Of a DNA stretch of 36,654 nucleotides, positions 30,316 to 36,654 are shown in pieces (the stretch's first letter is position 1; every line of letters starts with the position of its first letter). Source of the DNA: a virus; IMG/VR virus record IMGVR_UViG_3300048837_002321, positions 1-36,654 of that record; one strand, written 5' to 3'. The position numbers were made by a program, and so were the translations under genes. A model generated the notes under the pieces. It made no database searches and was not told the DNA's origin. It was given only the letters and a program-made list of their open reading frames with translations.

Positions 30316-30620
30316 ACGCCTTCGCCGCGGCGATGGACACGCTGGCCGCGGATCCGAACATCGGCGCGGATGCGATCTACCGCGCGGGCGGAACCGGGGC
30401 TCCGGTGTCCCTGCGGGTAGTCCGCAGCGCCCCTGACCGGCTGGCGGAAGCCTTCGGCACCAGCGTCATCCAGGCCACGGATATCCTCACCGTCGCGATC
30501 GCCGTCCTGCCCGCAATGGACGCCGGCGACAGCTTCACCCTCGGTCCCGACACACTGACCGTCCAGCACGCCGAGCGCGACGGCGCTGGCATCGCCTGGC
30601 GCGTCCTCTGCCAGCGATAG
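30312..30620 (+). CDS. Head-tail connector/joining protein
   Basis: 102-aa protein. It begins MNAFAAAMDTLAADPNIGADAIYRAGG and has a strand-rich rest: VSLRVVRSAPD, AFGTSVIQATDILTVAIA, AGDSFTLGPDTLTVQHAERD and IAWRVLC. This is the pattern of the lambda gpFII-like head-tail attachment proteins, which typically end with a beta-rich domain. Its place between head and tail genes fits. It is ATGA-coupled to the spanin-like lipoprotein gene, so lysis genes are nested inside the morphogenesis operon. Confidence 0.75.
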   Translation: MNAFAAAMDTLAADPNIGADAIYRAGGTGAPVSLRVVRSAPDRLAEAFGTSVIQATDILTVAIAVLPAMDAGDSFTLGPDTLTVQHAERDGAGIAWRVLCQR

Positions 30621-30631
30621 GAGTTCCTCCC

Positions 30632-30952
30632 ATGCCGCAGAACGCTCTCACCCTGCTGGAGATCCTGCGCGACCTGCTGCTTGGCGCCGCGGCCGGCCTC
30701 GCCGGCGGTTTTGTGCGCTGGAACAATCCGGAGCGTCGCCGCTTCGGCTGGTGCCTGGCCTGGGAGGTGCCCTCCGCTGCCCTGGTCGGCAGCGCTGGCT
30801 ACGCGCTCGGCGGCTTCCTTGAGCTGAACGAATACGGCCGGTTCCTCTTTGCCTTCGTGTTCGGCTACCTCGGCCAGGCGGCGCTGCACGATCTTGCCGT
30901 GGCCATCATCCGCCATCGCACCGGCCTGCCGCCCGGCGACCACACGCTGTGA
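30632..30952 (+). CDS. LydA-like phage holin
   Basis: 106-aa membrane protein with three hydrophobic segments (about 12-28, 42-62 and 70-90), loops rich in charged residues (RWNNPERRRFGW) and a cytoplasmic-type tail. The pattern GGFVRWNNPERRRFGWCLAWEVPSA and RFLFAFVFGYLGQ is shared with LydA-type holins. Holins form inner-membrane holes that time lysis. The start at 30632 is preceded by aggag. The stop overlaps the next start (GTGA). Its location within the tail module rather than next to the endolysin is usual for this phage group. Confidence 0.82.
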   Translation: MPQNALTLLEILRDLLLGAAAGLAGGFVRWNNPERRRFGWCLAWEVPSAALVGSAGYALGGFLELNEYGRFLFAFVFGYLGQAALHDLAVAIIRHRTGLPPGDHTL

Positions 30953-31692
30953 GGCTCGCCGCCAGCATTGTCGGCGACCTGCGGCAGGCGCTTGCGGCCG
31001 AGGTCCGTGCCGGCGAGCGCGCTGCCATGAGCGCCATTCGCGCCGAGACCGAGCAGGTGAAAGCGGAACTGCGCCGGCAAGTCACCACCGCCTTCTCGGG
31101 CAACGCGCGCGGCATCGCCAATGCCTGGCGGTCGATGATCTTCCCACGCTCCGGCCAGTCGCTGCGGCCCGCGGGGCTGGTCTTCACCAAGGTGCCAAAC
31201 GTCATCGATGCCTTCGAGCGCGGCGCGCTGATCCGCGCCAAGGGTGGCCGGAAGTTCCTGGCCATTCCGACCGGCTTCAACGCCGCGCGAGGACGCCGGG
31301 GGCGTGGTGGTCGAACGCATGCGTTCGACGGGCTGCGCGTCACGCCGGCGCAGATGGTCGCCTCCGGCCAGGCGTTCCTCCGGCCGTTCAAATCGGGGCG
31401 GGGCTTCGTGTGGTGCTTGCCGCTGCGCCAGGGCGAGCAGACCGGGCGGCGTCGCCGGACCCGACTGGTGGCGGGCGGCGTCGCAGAGGTCGGCACCGCC
31501 AATCGCAAGGGGCGTGAGGCCTGGGCGCGCGGCCTGCTGGAGCAGGGGATGGTGCCGATGTTCCTCCTGCTGCCCCAGGTGAAGCTCGCCAAGCGGCTCG
31601 ATGTGAAGGGCGCGGCGGAGCGCGGCCTGCGTCGGCTGCCCGGGCGCTTCGTCGCGGCCTGGGAGCGTGAGAGCGGGAGGGCGGCGCCATGA
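30949..31692 (+). CDS. DUF6441 family phage protein
   Basis: 247-aa basic protein, starting with GTG in a GTGA overlap. An N-terminal helical segment (about 1-50) is followed by ANAWRSMIFPRSGQSLRPAGLVFTK and FERGALIRAKGGRKFLAIPT, then an Arg-rich stretch, GFVWCLPL, and a C-terminal helix (LAKRLDVKGAAERGLRRLP). These features match DUF6441, found in tail modules of alphaproteobacterial phages. Position between head-tail connector and tail terminator suggests a neck or tail-completion role like lambda gpZ; this is inferred from gene order. Confidence 0.8.
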   Translation: MRLAASIVGDLRQALAAEVRAGERAAMSAIRAETEQVKAELRRQVTTAFSGNARGIANAWRSMIFPRSGQSLRPAGLVFTKVPNVIDAFERGALIRAKGGRKFLAIPTGFNAARGRRGRGGRTHAFDGLRVTPAQMVASGQAFLRPFKSGRGFVWCLPLRQGEQTGRRRRTRLVAGGVAEVGTANRKGREAWARGLLEQGMVPMFLLLPQVKLAKRLDVKGAAERGLRRLPGRFVAAWERESGRAAP

Positions 31693-32135
31693 GCATGCGC
31701 GAGACCGCAATCGCGGCGCTGCTTGGCCGTCTGGCGGCGGCGCTTGCCACCCGCAATCCCGCCCCGCTGGTGCTGCGCGGCGAGACCGTGCCGCAGCGCC
31801 TGCCGTCGGGCGGGCTGATCGTCATCCGCGACGGCGAGACCGTCGAGGAGACGGCGATCCTGTCGCCGCTCGCTTGGGCCATCGAGCATCGCGCTGAGGT
31901 CGAGGTGACCGTCGCCGGTGCGACGCCGGCCGCACGCAACGCCCTGCTCGATGCGCTGCTGGTGGACATCGCTGCCGCCATCACCGCCGATCGCATCCTC
32001 GGTGGTGCGGTGGAATGGGCGCAGCCCGGCAGCGCCGCCTTCGAGGATGTCGAGTTCGAGGGCGCCGCCGCTGCGCGCGCCGCCTCCGTCCCCGTCACGC
32101 TGTTCTTCACCGTCGCCGGCTCGCCGCTGGCCTGA
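31689..32135 (+). CDS. Tail terminator-like protein
   Basis: 148-aa protein. It opens with a helix (MRETAIAALLGRLAAAL), followed by LVLRGETVPQRLPSGGLIVIRDG, a helical middle (RNALLDALLVDIAAAITADRILGG) and closing strands (SVPVTLFFTVAGSPLA). This alpha-beta layout and its position right before the tail tube gene match gpU-like tail terminators, which cap the tail end that joins the head. Homologues in databases are sometimes mislabelled acyl-CoA transferase. The start overlaps the previous stop (ATGA). Confidence 0.75.
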   Translation: MSMRETAIAALLGRLAAALATRNPAPLVLRGETVPQRLPSGGLIVIRDGETVEETAILSPLAWAIEHRAEVEVTVAGATPAARNALLDALLVDIAAAITADRILGGAVEWAQPGSAAFEDVEFEGAAAARAASVPVTLFFTVAGSPLA

Positions 32136-32169
32136 CGTTGCTCCCTCCCGCTGATCCCGGAGACCTCCG

Positions 32170-33126
32170 ATGCCCCGTGCCATCGGCGCTAATTGCCGTC
32201 TGCTCATGATCCCCGAGGCGACCTACGGCACCGCGCCCGCGGGCGACTGGCTGCGCATGCCGTTCCTCTCCTGTGACCTTGGCGCCGAGCAGCCGCTGCT
32301 CGATGCCGACGTGATCGGCGTCGGCAGCAGCCGCGATCCCACCGCGCCCTTCCTCGACACCGTCACCGTGCAGGGCCAGGCGGTGGTGCCGGTGGACCTG
32401 GTCAACATCGGCCACTGGCTGCGCCTGCTGCTCGGGCCGCCGACCACCACCGGCACCAGCCCGAACTTCATCCACAGCTTCGGCTCGGGCGCCGCGGCAC
32501 TGCCGAGCAACGCGATCGAGATCGGCTACCCTGACGTGCCGAACTACGATCTCTGTACTGGCGTCCGCGCCGACACGCTGGAGATCGACTTCTCGCCGAC
32601 CGGTCCCGCTACAGCGACCTTCGGGCTGATGGGGCAGGGCTCGACGCGCGGTGCCGCGAGTTCGGGCGGCACACCGACCAGCGCCGCCTACACCGCCTTC
32701 AACAAGGCGCAGGGGGCGATGAGCCGGAACGGTTCCGCGCTCGCCCAGGTGACCGGCGCTAGGCTCACCTACGCGAACGGCATGGAGATGGTGCGCACCA
32801 TTCGCGCCGATCGGAAGGTCGAGGGCGTGGATCCCGGCATCGCGCGCGCCACCGGCCAGATCACCGCGCGCTTCGCCGACACCACGCTGCTGACCCAGGC
32901 GCAGACGAACGCGCCGGCGGAGTTCGCCTTCAGCTACACGATCGACGCGAACCGCAGCCTGACTTTCACGCTGCACGAGGTCTACCTGGCGGTGGCGAAG
33001 ACGCCGGTCGAAGGGCCGGGGGGCGTCGAGGCCAGCTTCGAGGTCCGCGCGGCCTACAACGCCGCGGCGACGCGGATGATGACTGCGGTGCTGAAGAACC
33101 AGATTGTCGGCACGGGTTACGCGTGA
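32170..33126 (+). CDS. Phage tail tube protein
   Basis: 318-aa protein. It starts MPRAIGANCRLLMIPEATYGTAPAGDW, a typical opening for alphaproteobacterial siphophage tube proteins, and is strand-rich throughout, with repeated Thr/Ala-rich turns and a C-terminal SFEVRAAYNAAATRMMTAVLKNQ. The tube subunit forms the stacked rings through which DNA passes. Length fits the group. The start follows a ggag. The next tail gene on this strand is not adjacent as expected but 3.4 kb downstream, because a cargo segment intervenes. Confidence 0.88.
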   Translation: MPRAIGANCRLLMIPEATYGTAPAGDWLRMPFLSCDLGAEQPLLDADVIGVGSSRDPTAPFLDTVTVQGQAVVPVDLVNIGHWLRLLLGPPTTTGTSPNFIHSFGSGAAALPSNAIEIGYPDVPNYDLCTGVRADTLEIDFSPTGPATATFGLMGQGSTRGAASSGGTPTSAAYTAFNKAQGAMSRNGSALAQVTGARLTYANGMEMVRTIRADRKVEGVDPGIARATGQITARFADTTLLTQAQTNAPAEFAFSYTIDANRSLTFTLHEVYLAVAKTPVEGPGGVEASFEVRAAYNAAATRMMTAVLKNQIVGTGYA

Positions 33127-33293
33127 GCCAGAGTACCGACCGGCCGAGCCCGCCGTGGGTAGCGAGCAGAGTCAGTAGTGAACATTGTGGCTGATCCTGC
33201 TCTGCGCGTGAGGATGTAGCCGAGCGAGTCCAAAATGATCCAGCGCAGTTGGCCGCAAGGTGGTTCATCAAACGTCAATTCGACTGGCCTCAT
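33117..33293 (-). CDS. Possible 58-aa minus-strand ORF downstream of the HEPN-candidate gene
   Basis: Short open frame from ATG 33293 to TAA at 33117-33119, overlapping the end of the tail tube gene on the other strand by 10 bases. It contains VELTFDEPPCGQLRWIIL and LGYILTRR, which look more protein-like than random sequence. It starts 22 bases after the stop of the 543-aa gene on the same strand and could be a small partner in the same transcript. There is no clear ribosome-binding site, and a hairpin lies between the two. Low confidence; a gene remnant or chance ORF is equally possible. Confidence 0.22.
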   Translation of the reverse strand: MRPVELTFDEPPCGQLRWIILDSLGYILTRRAGSATMFTTDSARYPRRARPVGTLAHA

Positions 33294-33296
33294 CCG

Positions 33297-33318
33297 CTAG
33301 CCCAGTCTACCGGGCTAG
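33297..33318 (-). terminator. 7-bp-stem hairpin at the end of the 543-aa gene
   Basis: CTAGCCC (33297-33303) and GGGCTAG (33312-33318) pair perfectly around an 8-base loop. The right arm covers the stop codon of the minus-strand gene. It may help terminate that transcript, but there is no clear T-run. Confidence 0.45.
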
Positions 33319-34946
33319 GGCTTCGGCGGGTTTACGAGCATCTGCTTTCGGCAGAACATCATGGCCGCGAGGAAGTCGCGGGTCGCCGCGTGAAGTTCCT
33401 CCTCAGTCCAATTGGCCATAGCCTTGTGCGTGCCGTTGTTCCGGTTGAGCACCACACGCAGCAGCGTTTGGCCGAGTTCGCGCTTCGGTAGGTTGGACGG
33501 GATCGCCTCGATCTCCTTGAGTCGGTCAGCCCGAGTTTTGCCGCCCCTGGTGCTGACAAGGCTCTTGTTCTTGACGAGAATGTCGCAGACGTCGGCGTCC
33601 TCACCCCAGAAGCGGATCATCTTCCCCATCAGCATGTCGTCGGTGACCACCCCCACCTCGTCGAACATTTCATTCATCAGATGTTCGAAGGTGATGGCGA
33701 GCGATTCCACCTCCTTGGCCAGCGCACTGCGGTCTACGGGATCATTGCTGAACTGGCGTTTCAGCATCTCCTCGATCGACAGGTGCAGCTTGAACGAACG
33801 GCGCTGTTCCAGCCAGTCGCAGAGGTCGGTTACGTCCCCGTCGGCCAGAGAAAGGAGGCCAGCCGTGGGGGCGTGCGGCAGGACACTGGTTCGCAGCGAT
33901 CGTTCAAGATTATCGCGGGCGTCGCGCTCCCAGTCAGGGAAGATGACGTCCAGCGCCGGTTCGAAGTGGCCGGTCGCGCGACCGACCTTCTCCGCCAGCG
34001 TCGCAAAGTCGATCCTGTAGGCCGCCATGGCCATGCGCGCTGCGAGGAAAATCTGGCGTTTATACTCGTTGGCGATCTCTACGCGGCCGCGATGGCTCCA
34101 ATCGTCCCATCGCTCGCAGAGATAGCGAAGGAAGGCGATGACGCGGTCTTGCGTTGCGCCGATGGAGCTGAGCGCTTGCTCTGCCGCCCTGCGATGGGCG
34201 CTCTCAAAGTCAATTTGTTCGGACTCAGTGAATGGTCGCGGACAGCCCGCATGGTTCCGCGAGAGAGCCGCGTGCTTGCGCTGACGGACCGCATCGACGC
34301 GTGCGGCCGCATCAAAGTACGCGCTCCAGTTAAGGCCCGCCGTCAGCCCGCGGGGCGCGTCGAACGGGACGTGCATGAAGTACCGCAATTGCGCGATTGC
34401 GGGCAGGCCGTCGCGGCAGACAAGCGCCACTACTTCGGGTCGGCGTGTGTCTATGTTGAGTCGGACGCCCATCTCTGCGGCATCGGCCACCAGCAGGGCC
34501 TGCCAACCGTGGAAGTAGGTGTCCACGGCGTCCCCCGTGTAGAGGGGCTCCTCGCTCGGCCCACGGATGTTGGTGCGGAACTCTGCCCATGGCTGAAAGG
34601 GCTCCGCGGTGATGTCCTTCGAAATTTGCGCCGCTCCGGGCGGGTCCTTCATGTCGAGCGGATGCTCGACCTCAGGATCTGCGTCGAACCGGCTCCACTT
34701 GCGTATCGCCTCGTTCAGTGCTCCGGCCTGCGCCCGCTCCTCATTGGTGACCGGTGACAGGGGGCTTCCGCCGTGTTCCTCGACCACAAGGGCGCGCGGC
34801 CAGCGAATGCGGGCCACTGGCACGACTATGCGCTGCTCTTCCAGGAACTCGAGGAAGCGCTCCTGAAACATGTTTCCGGTGATGCGCAGGTCGGCCAGCA
34901 GGCGGCCAAACTCTGCCGGAGATATGTAGCGACCGCTCGCGGCCAT
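33315..34946 (-). CDS. Large unknown protein with C-terminal HEPN-type RNase motif (candidate defence protein)
   Basis: 543-aa cytoplasmic-looking protein, no family recognised over its full length. The N-terminal 220 residues mix strand and helix (PEVVALVCRDGLPAIAQLRYF); the rest is mainly helical. Near the C-terminus, R502-N503-x3-H507 lies between two helices (LGQTLLRVVLN before, EEELHAATRDFLAAMMFC after). This is the R-polar-x3-H signature and helix setting of HEPN ribonuclease domains, which are common in anti-phage and toxin-antitoxin proteins. The start ATG at 34946 follows gaggag. It lies on the strand opposite to the tail genes, between tail tube and tail assembly genes. Defence is inference from motif and setting. 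Confidence 0.78.
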   Translation of the reverse strand: MAASGRYISPAEFGRLLADLRITGNMFQERFLEFLEEQRIVVPVARIRWPRALVVEEHGGSPLSPVTNEERAQAGALNEAIRKWSRFDADPEVEHPLDMKDPPGAAQISKDITAEPFQPWAEFRTNIRGPSEEPLYTGDAVDTYFHGWQALLVADAAEMGVRLNIDTRRPEVVALVCRDGLPAIAQLRYFMHVPFDAPRGLTAGLNWSAYFDAAARVDAVRQRKHAALSRNHAGCPRPFTESEQIDFESAHRRAAEQALSSIGATQDRVIAFLRYLCERWDDWSHRGRVEIANEYKRQIFLAARMAMAAYRIDFATLAEKVGRATGHFEPALDVIFPDWERDARDNLERSLRTSVLPHAPTAGLLSLADGDVTDLCDWLEQRRSFKLHLSIEEMLKRQFSNDPVDRSALAKEVESLAITFEHLMNEMFDEVGVVTDDMLMGKMIRFWGEDADVCDILVKNKSLVSTRGGKTRADRLKEIEAIPSNLPKRELGQTLLRVVLNRNNGTHKAMANWTEEELHAATRDFLAAMMFCRKQMLVNPPKP

Positions 34947-35279
34947 CGACTCCTCGCTTACCGACTATTGACCAACACATCTGGCAAAGTTCAGCCGGAA
35001 GCGCCAGCCTGGAGCCACGAAGTGCCGCTCAGGTCGGGAACGGCTGTCCGACCTTGTCAGCGCTGTGCTCTTAGTCTCGTGCCGCAGGACCGGGTTGCTA
35101 ATGCTCTGATGAAGGTCGAGCCTTTGCTCACCTCTGTCGACCCGGGCTCAAGCACAAAGCCCCACGATCCAGCGGCATGGCGCGTTCCGCCTGCCTATGC
35201 GCGCTCGGATCCGAATCCGGACGTTCAGCCTACGGCCGGGACGAGCGCTGAGCGCGGCGCGCATTTCCGACGCCGGCGA
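34947..35279. other. Intergenic stretch between the two cargo genes
   Basis: 333 bases between the DUF4238 stop and the start of the HEPN-candidate gene. No convincing gene is seen on either strand. It should hold the promoter of the 543-aa gene if the two are not co-transcribed, but no clear -35/-10 pair stands out. Confidence 0.5.
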
Positions 35280-36197
35280 CTACCGCTGCGGCAGCGGATC
35301 CCCGGTGACCTGCGACATCACCTTCTCGATGGCGCCCTTGGCCCCGACGATCCATCGCCGGCTCCTTGCTGCCGATTCATAGTTAATCGCGCTGGGCTCG
35401 TATCCGCGCGCCGGCCTTGAGCCGATGTTCTGGGTACTCGGAGACTTCGCTGGCACGAGGATGAGCGCCTTGGAGTCGCTAAGCGGCGCGCGCAGTCCCA
35501 TGCCAAGCTGGCCAGGATCGAAGAGCACGCCCTGGTCGCCCAGGACGAAGCTATGCGGAGGCGTGCTTATCAGCGTCCAATCAAGGCCGAGGAGTGCGTC
35601 GCGAAGTTTCTCGCGTCCGTCCGGCAACCTGATGAGATCCGTGAAGGGGAGATCGACCATCCCGCTGCTCGCCTCGAGTGCGAGCTGGATCCGGGCGATC
35701 TCTAGCGCCGCCTGCTTCGGACCGAGACGGAGGATGTGATCGTATTCGCTCTCCGCAATTAGATCCCCGAAGAACGTCTGGAACTCCTCGAAGCTTGCCG
35801 CCGAGAAGGTCTCGATAAAGAGCCGAGAGAGGAACCGGTGTGCCGTCCGCGAGTAGTCGAACAAGCGCTGCGGATCCCGCATGATCTGGACCGAGAGAAA
35901 CTCGGCCATACGCCTCCTCATCGCCTCCGACAGGTCGCCTGCCAGGATCGCGGACATCGTCGTGGCACCGTCGTCGTCGACCTTTTGGAGATCTGCGGTC
36001 TCGATCGAGGTGTCGTCGAGGCCACCGGGATCGAGCGTGTAAAGGTCCCTAATCTTCATGATCTTCCTGGAAGACCGCGCCTTCACGTCGCCCTGATCCC
36101 AATCATATGCGTATAGATGCCCGTCAGCATCCTTGAAGCGCTTGATCCATGATTGGGTGACGAAGTGGTGTTCGCGGGGTGGATTTCCGCTGGTCAT
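35280..36197 (-). CDS. DUF4238 domain-containing protein
   Basis: 305-aa protein of the DUF4238 type. The signature is near the N-terminus: REHHFVTQSWIKRFKDADGHLYAYD, equivalent to the H-[HY]-x-P/T-Q-x2-[LI]-x-R-F motif of the family. A long helical middle (EAMRRRMAEFLSVQIMRDPQ, then a Phe/Glu-rich segment) and a beta-rich C-terminal part (LDWTLISTPPHSFVLGDQGVLFD, ALILVPAKSP) follow. DUF4238 proteins are scattered in mobile and accessory DNA; function is not established. The start at 36197 has ggagag upstream; an in-frame ATG at 36281 lacks one. It shares orientation with the 543-aa gene downstream. Confidence 0.85.
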   Translation of the reverse strand: MTSGNPPREHHFVTQSWIKRFKDADGHLYAYDWDQGDVKARSSRKIMKIRDLYTLDPGGLDDTSIETADLQKVDDDGATTMSAILAGDLSEAMRRRMAEFLSVQIMRDPQRLFDYSRTAHRFLSRLFIETFSAASFEEFQTFFGDLIAESEYDHILRLGPKQAALEIARIQLALEASSGMVDLPFTDLIRLPDGREKLRDALLGLDWTLISTPPHSFVLGDQGVLFDPGQLGMGLRAPLSDSKALILVPAKSPSTQNIGSRPARGYEPSAINYESAARSRRWIVGAKGAIEKVMSQVTGDPLPQR

Positions 36198-36543
36198 CAA
36201 GATGCTCTCCGCGCTCGATCTGGCGTGTGGAAGTTTCCGCTCGAAGCCCATCCTCTCGACGCTGTCGCGTGGGCAAGTCAACCGTCACGCCGAATTTAAA
36301 GTCCCGCGACCTTTCGCAATTCCATTGCGACGCTAGCGCGTCGTCAAAGGCGCAATTTAGGAATCGTCCGGTGGGCCCGTCGAGGGCTGAATTTGGCCAG
36401 ATACGTGTTCTTCGAACTCGGCCGTTCATCTTTGGTTATCGCGAGTAGCCTCGCTGAACGAGCCCCATCATTGTCCGGGTATCCGTCGCTGGCTTCCACT
36501 GCCAAGAGCTTGCGCGGATCAAGCCTCAGCCACGGAGTAGCGC
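36198..36543. other. Intergenic region with adjacent inverted repeats upstream of DUF4238 and the tail gene
   Basis: 346 bases between divergent genes, AT-richer than the phage genes. CGCAAT (36315-36320) and ATTGCG (36324-36329) flank a TCC spacer, and immediately next to it CGACGC (36328-36333) and GCGTCG (36338-36343) flank TAGC. These could be operators or the trace of an insertion end. No gene seen. Confidence 0.5.
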
Positions 36544-36654
36544 ATGTTGATCCTCGACCTCCTCGCCGAGCCGTACTGGCTCGACCTGCCGCGCGGCGTC
36601 CGCGTGGAGATCCGCCCTGTGACCACCGCGGTGATGGCCGCCGCCCAGGCCGCT
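36544..36654 (+). CDS. Tail assembly chaperone-like protein, 5' part only
   Basis: The first 37 codons of a gene cut by the window end. It starts MLILDLLAEPYWLDLPRGV and continues VEIRPVTTAVMAAAQAA. I recall this kind of opening in tail-assembly proteins encoded directly after the tail tube gene in alphaproteobacterial siphophages. The ATG is preceded by ggag with suitable spacing. Length and any frameshift product cannot be judged. Confidence 0.6.
   Translation, partial: MLILDLLAEPYWLDLPRGVRVEIRPVTTAVMAAAQAA

Noticed and set aside
33681-34757. 358-aa plus-strand open frame within the HEPN-candidate region.
   Set aside because: It would match the phage orientation, but the minus-strand frame is longer, has a ribosome-binding site and normal protein composition, and carries the HEPN motif.
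1-36654. Attachment site (att) core for the serine recombinase.
   Set aside because: Only one end of the element is in the window, so no duplicated core could be identified.

Overview
The window carries most of a tailed-phage genome, very probably an integrated siphovirus-like prophage, in a high-GC alphaproteobacterium. Base composition, codon use and the overall look of the genes (DUF2924/DUF3489 proteins, ParB-methylase fusions, DUF6441, a LydA-like holin) suggest Acetobacteraceae or a neighbouring Rhodospirillales group. That host call is inference from family resemblance, not a database result. No rRNA, tRNA or CRISPR array was seen.

Layout. (1) 1-3904, minus strand: a tightly coupled operon read right to left, with an ImmA/IrrE-type metalloprotease, an XRE regulator, a hypothetical protein, a small protein, DUF2924 and a serine recombinase. 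Every junction where both ends are secure is a 4-base ATGA/GTGA overlap. (2) 3905-4192: divergent control region with inverted repeats. (3) 4193-14279, plus strand: early/replication operon with a sigma-like protein, two hypotheticals, an AAA ATPase, a DUF669-like protein, a Cys-rich small protein, a Cas4/RecB-like nuclease, a RecD-like helicase, a Toprim primase/ATPase, a RuvC-like resolvase and two small phage proteins. It is closed by a 14-bp-stem hairpin directly after the last stop codon. (4) 14631-19940: accessory block with a small membrane protein, two tandem ParB-DNA methyltransferase fusions, a DUF429 protein on the minus strand, a 78-aa protein and a DUF3489 protein. (5) 20049-21353, minus strand: a TPR (TTC38-like) protein. 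(6) 21598-33126, plus strand: late module with small and large terminase, head proteins, portal, a prohead-protease/major-capsid fusion, a DUF2190 decoration protein, lysozyme-like protein, overlapping spanin-like pair, head-tail connector, holin, DUF6441, tail terminator and tail tube. (7) 33127-36543: a cargo segment holding two unrelated minus-strand genes, a 543-aa protein with a C-terminal HEPN-type R-N-x3-H motif and a DUF4238 protein. (8) 36544 to the end: the start of a tail-assembly gene cut by the window edge.

How it works together. The left operon and the divergent early operon resemble a lysogeny switch in which an XRE regulator and its metalloprotease partner control the phage, with the recombinase driving integration or excision. 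The early operon supplies replication and recombination functions and the late operon supplies packaging, virion and lysis functions. Genes that are not obviously needed for the phage cycle (DUF429, TPR, the HEPN candidate, DUF4238) all lie on the strand opposite to the surrounding phage genes, as expected of cargo (morons) with their own promoters.

Most interesting points: the cargo island between tail tube and tail chaperone (candidate anti-phage or superinfection-exclusion locus), a dense 9-bp repeat array in both orientations inside the 3' end of the primase gene (possible origin), two adjacent ParB-methylase fusions with different catalytic motifs, and a possible internal start in the protease-capsid fusion gene.
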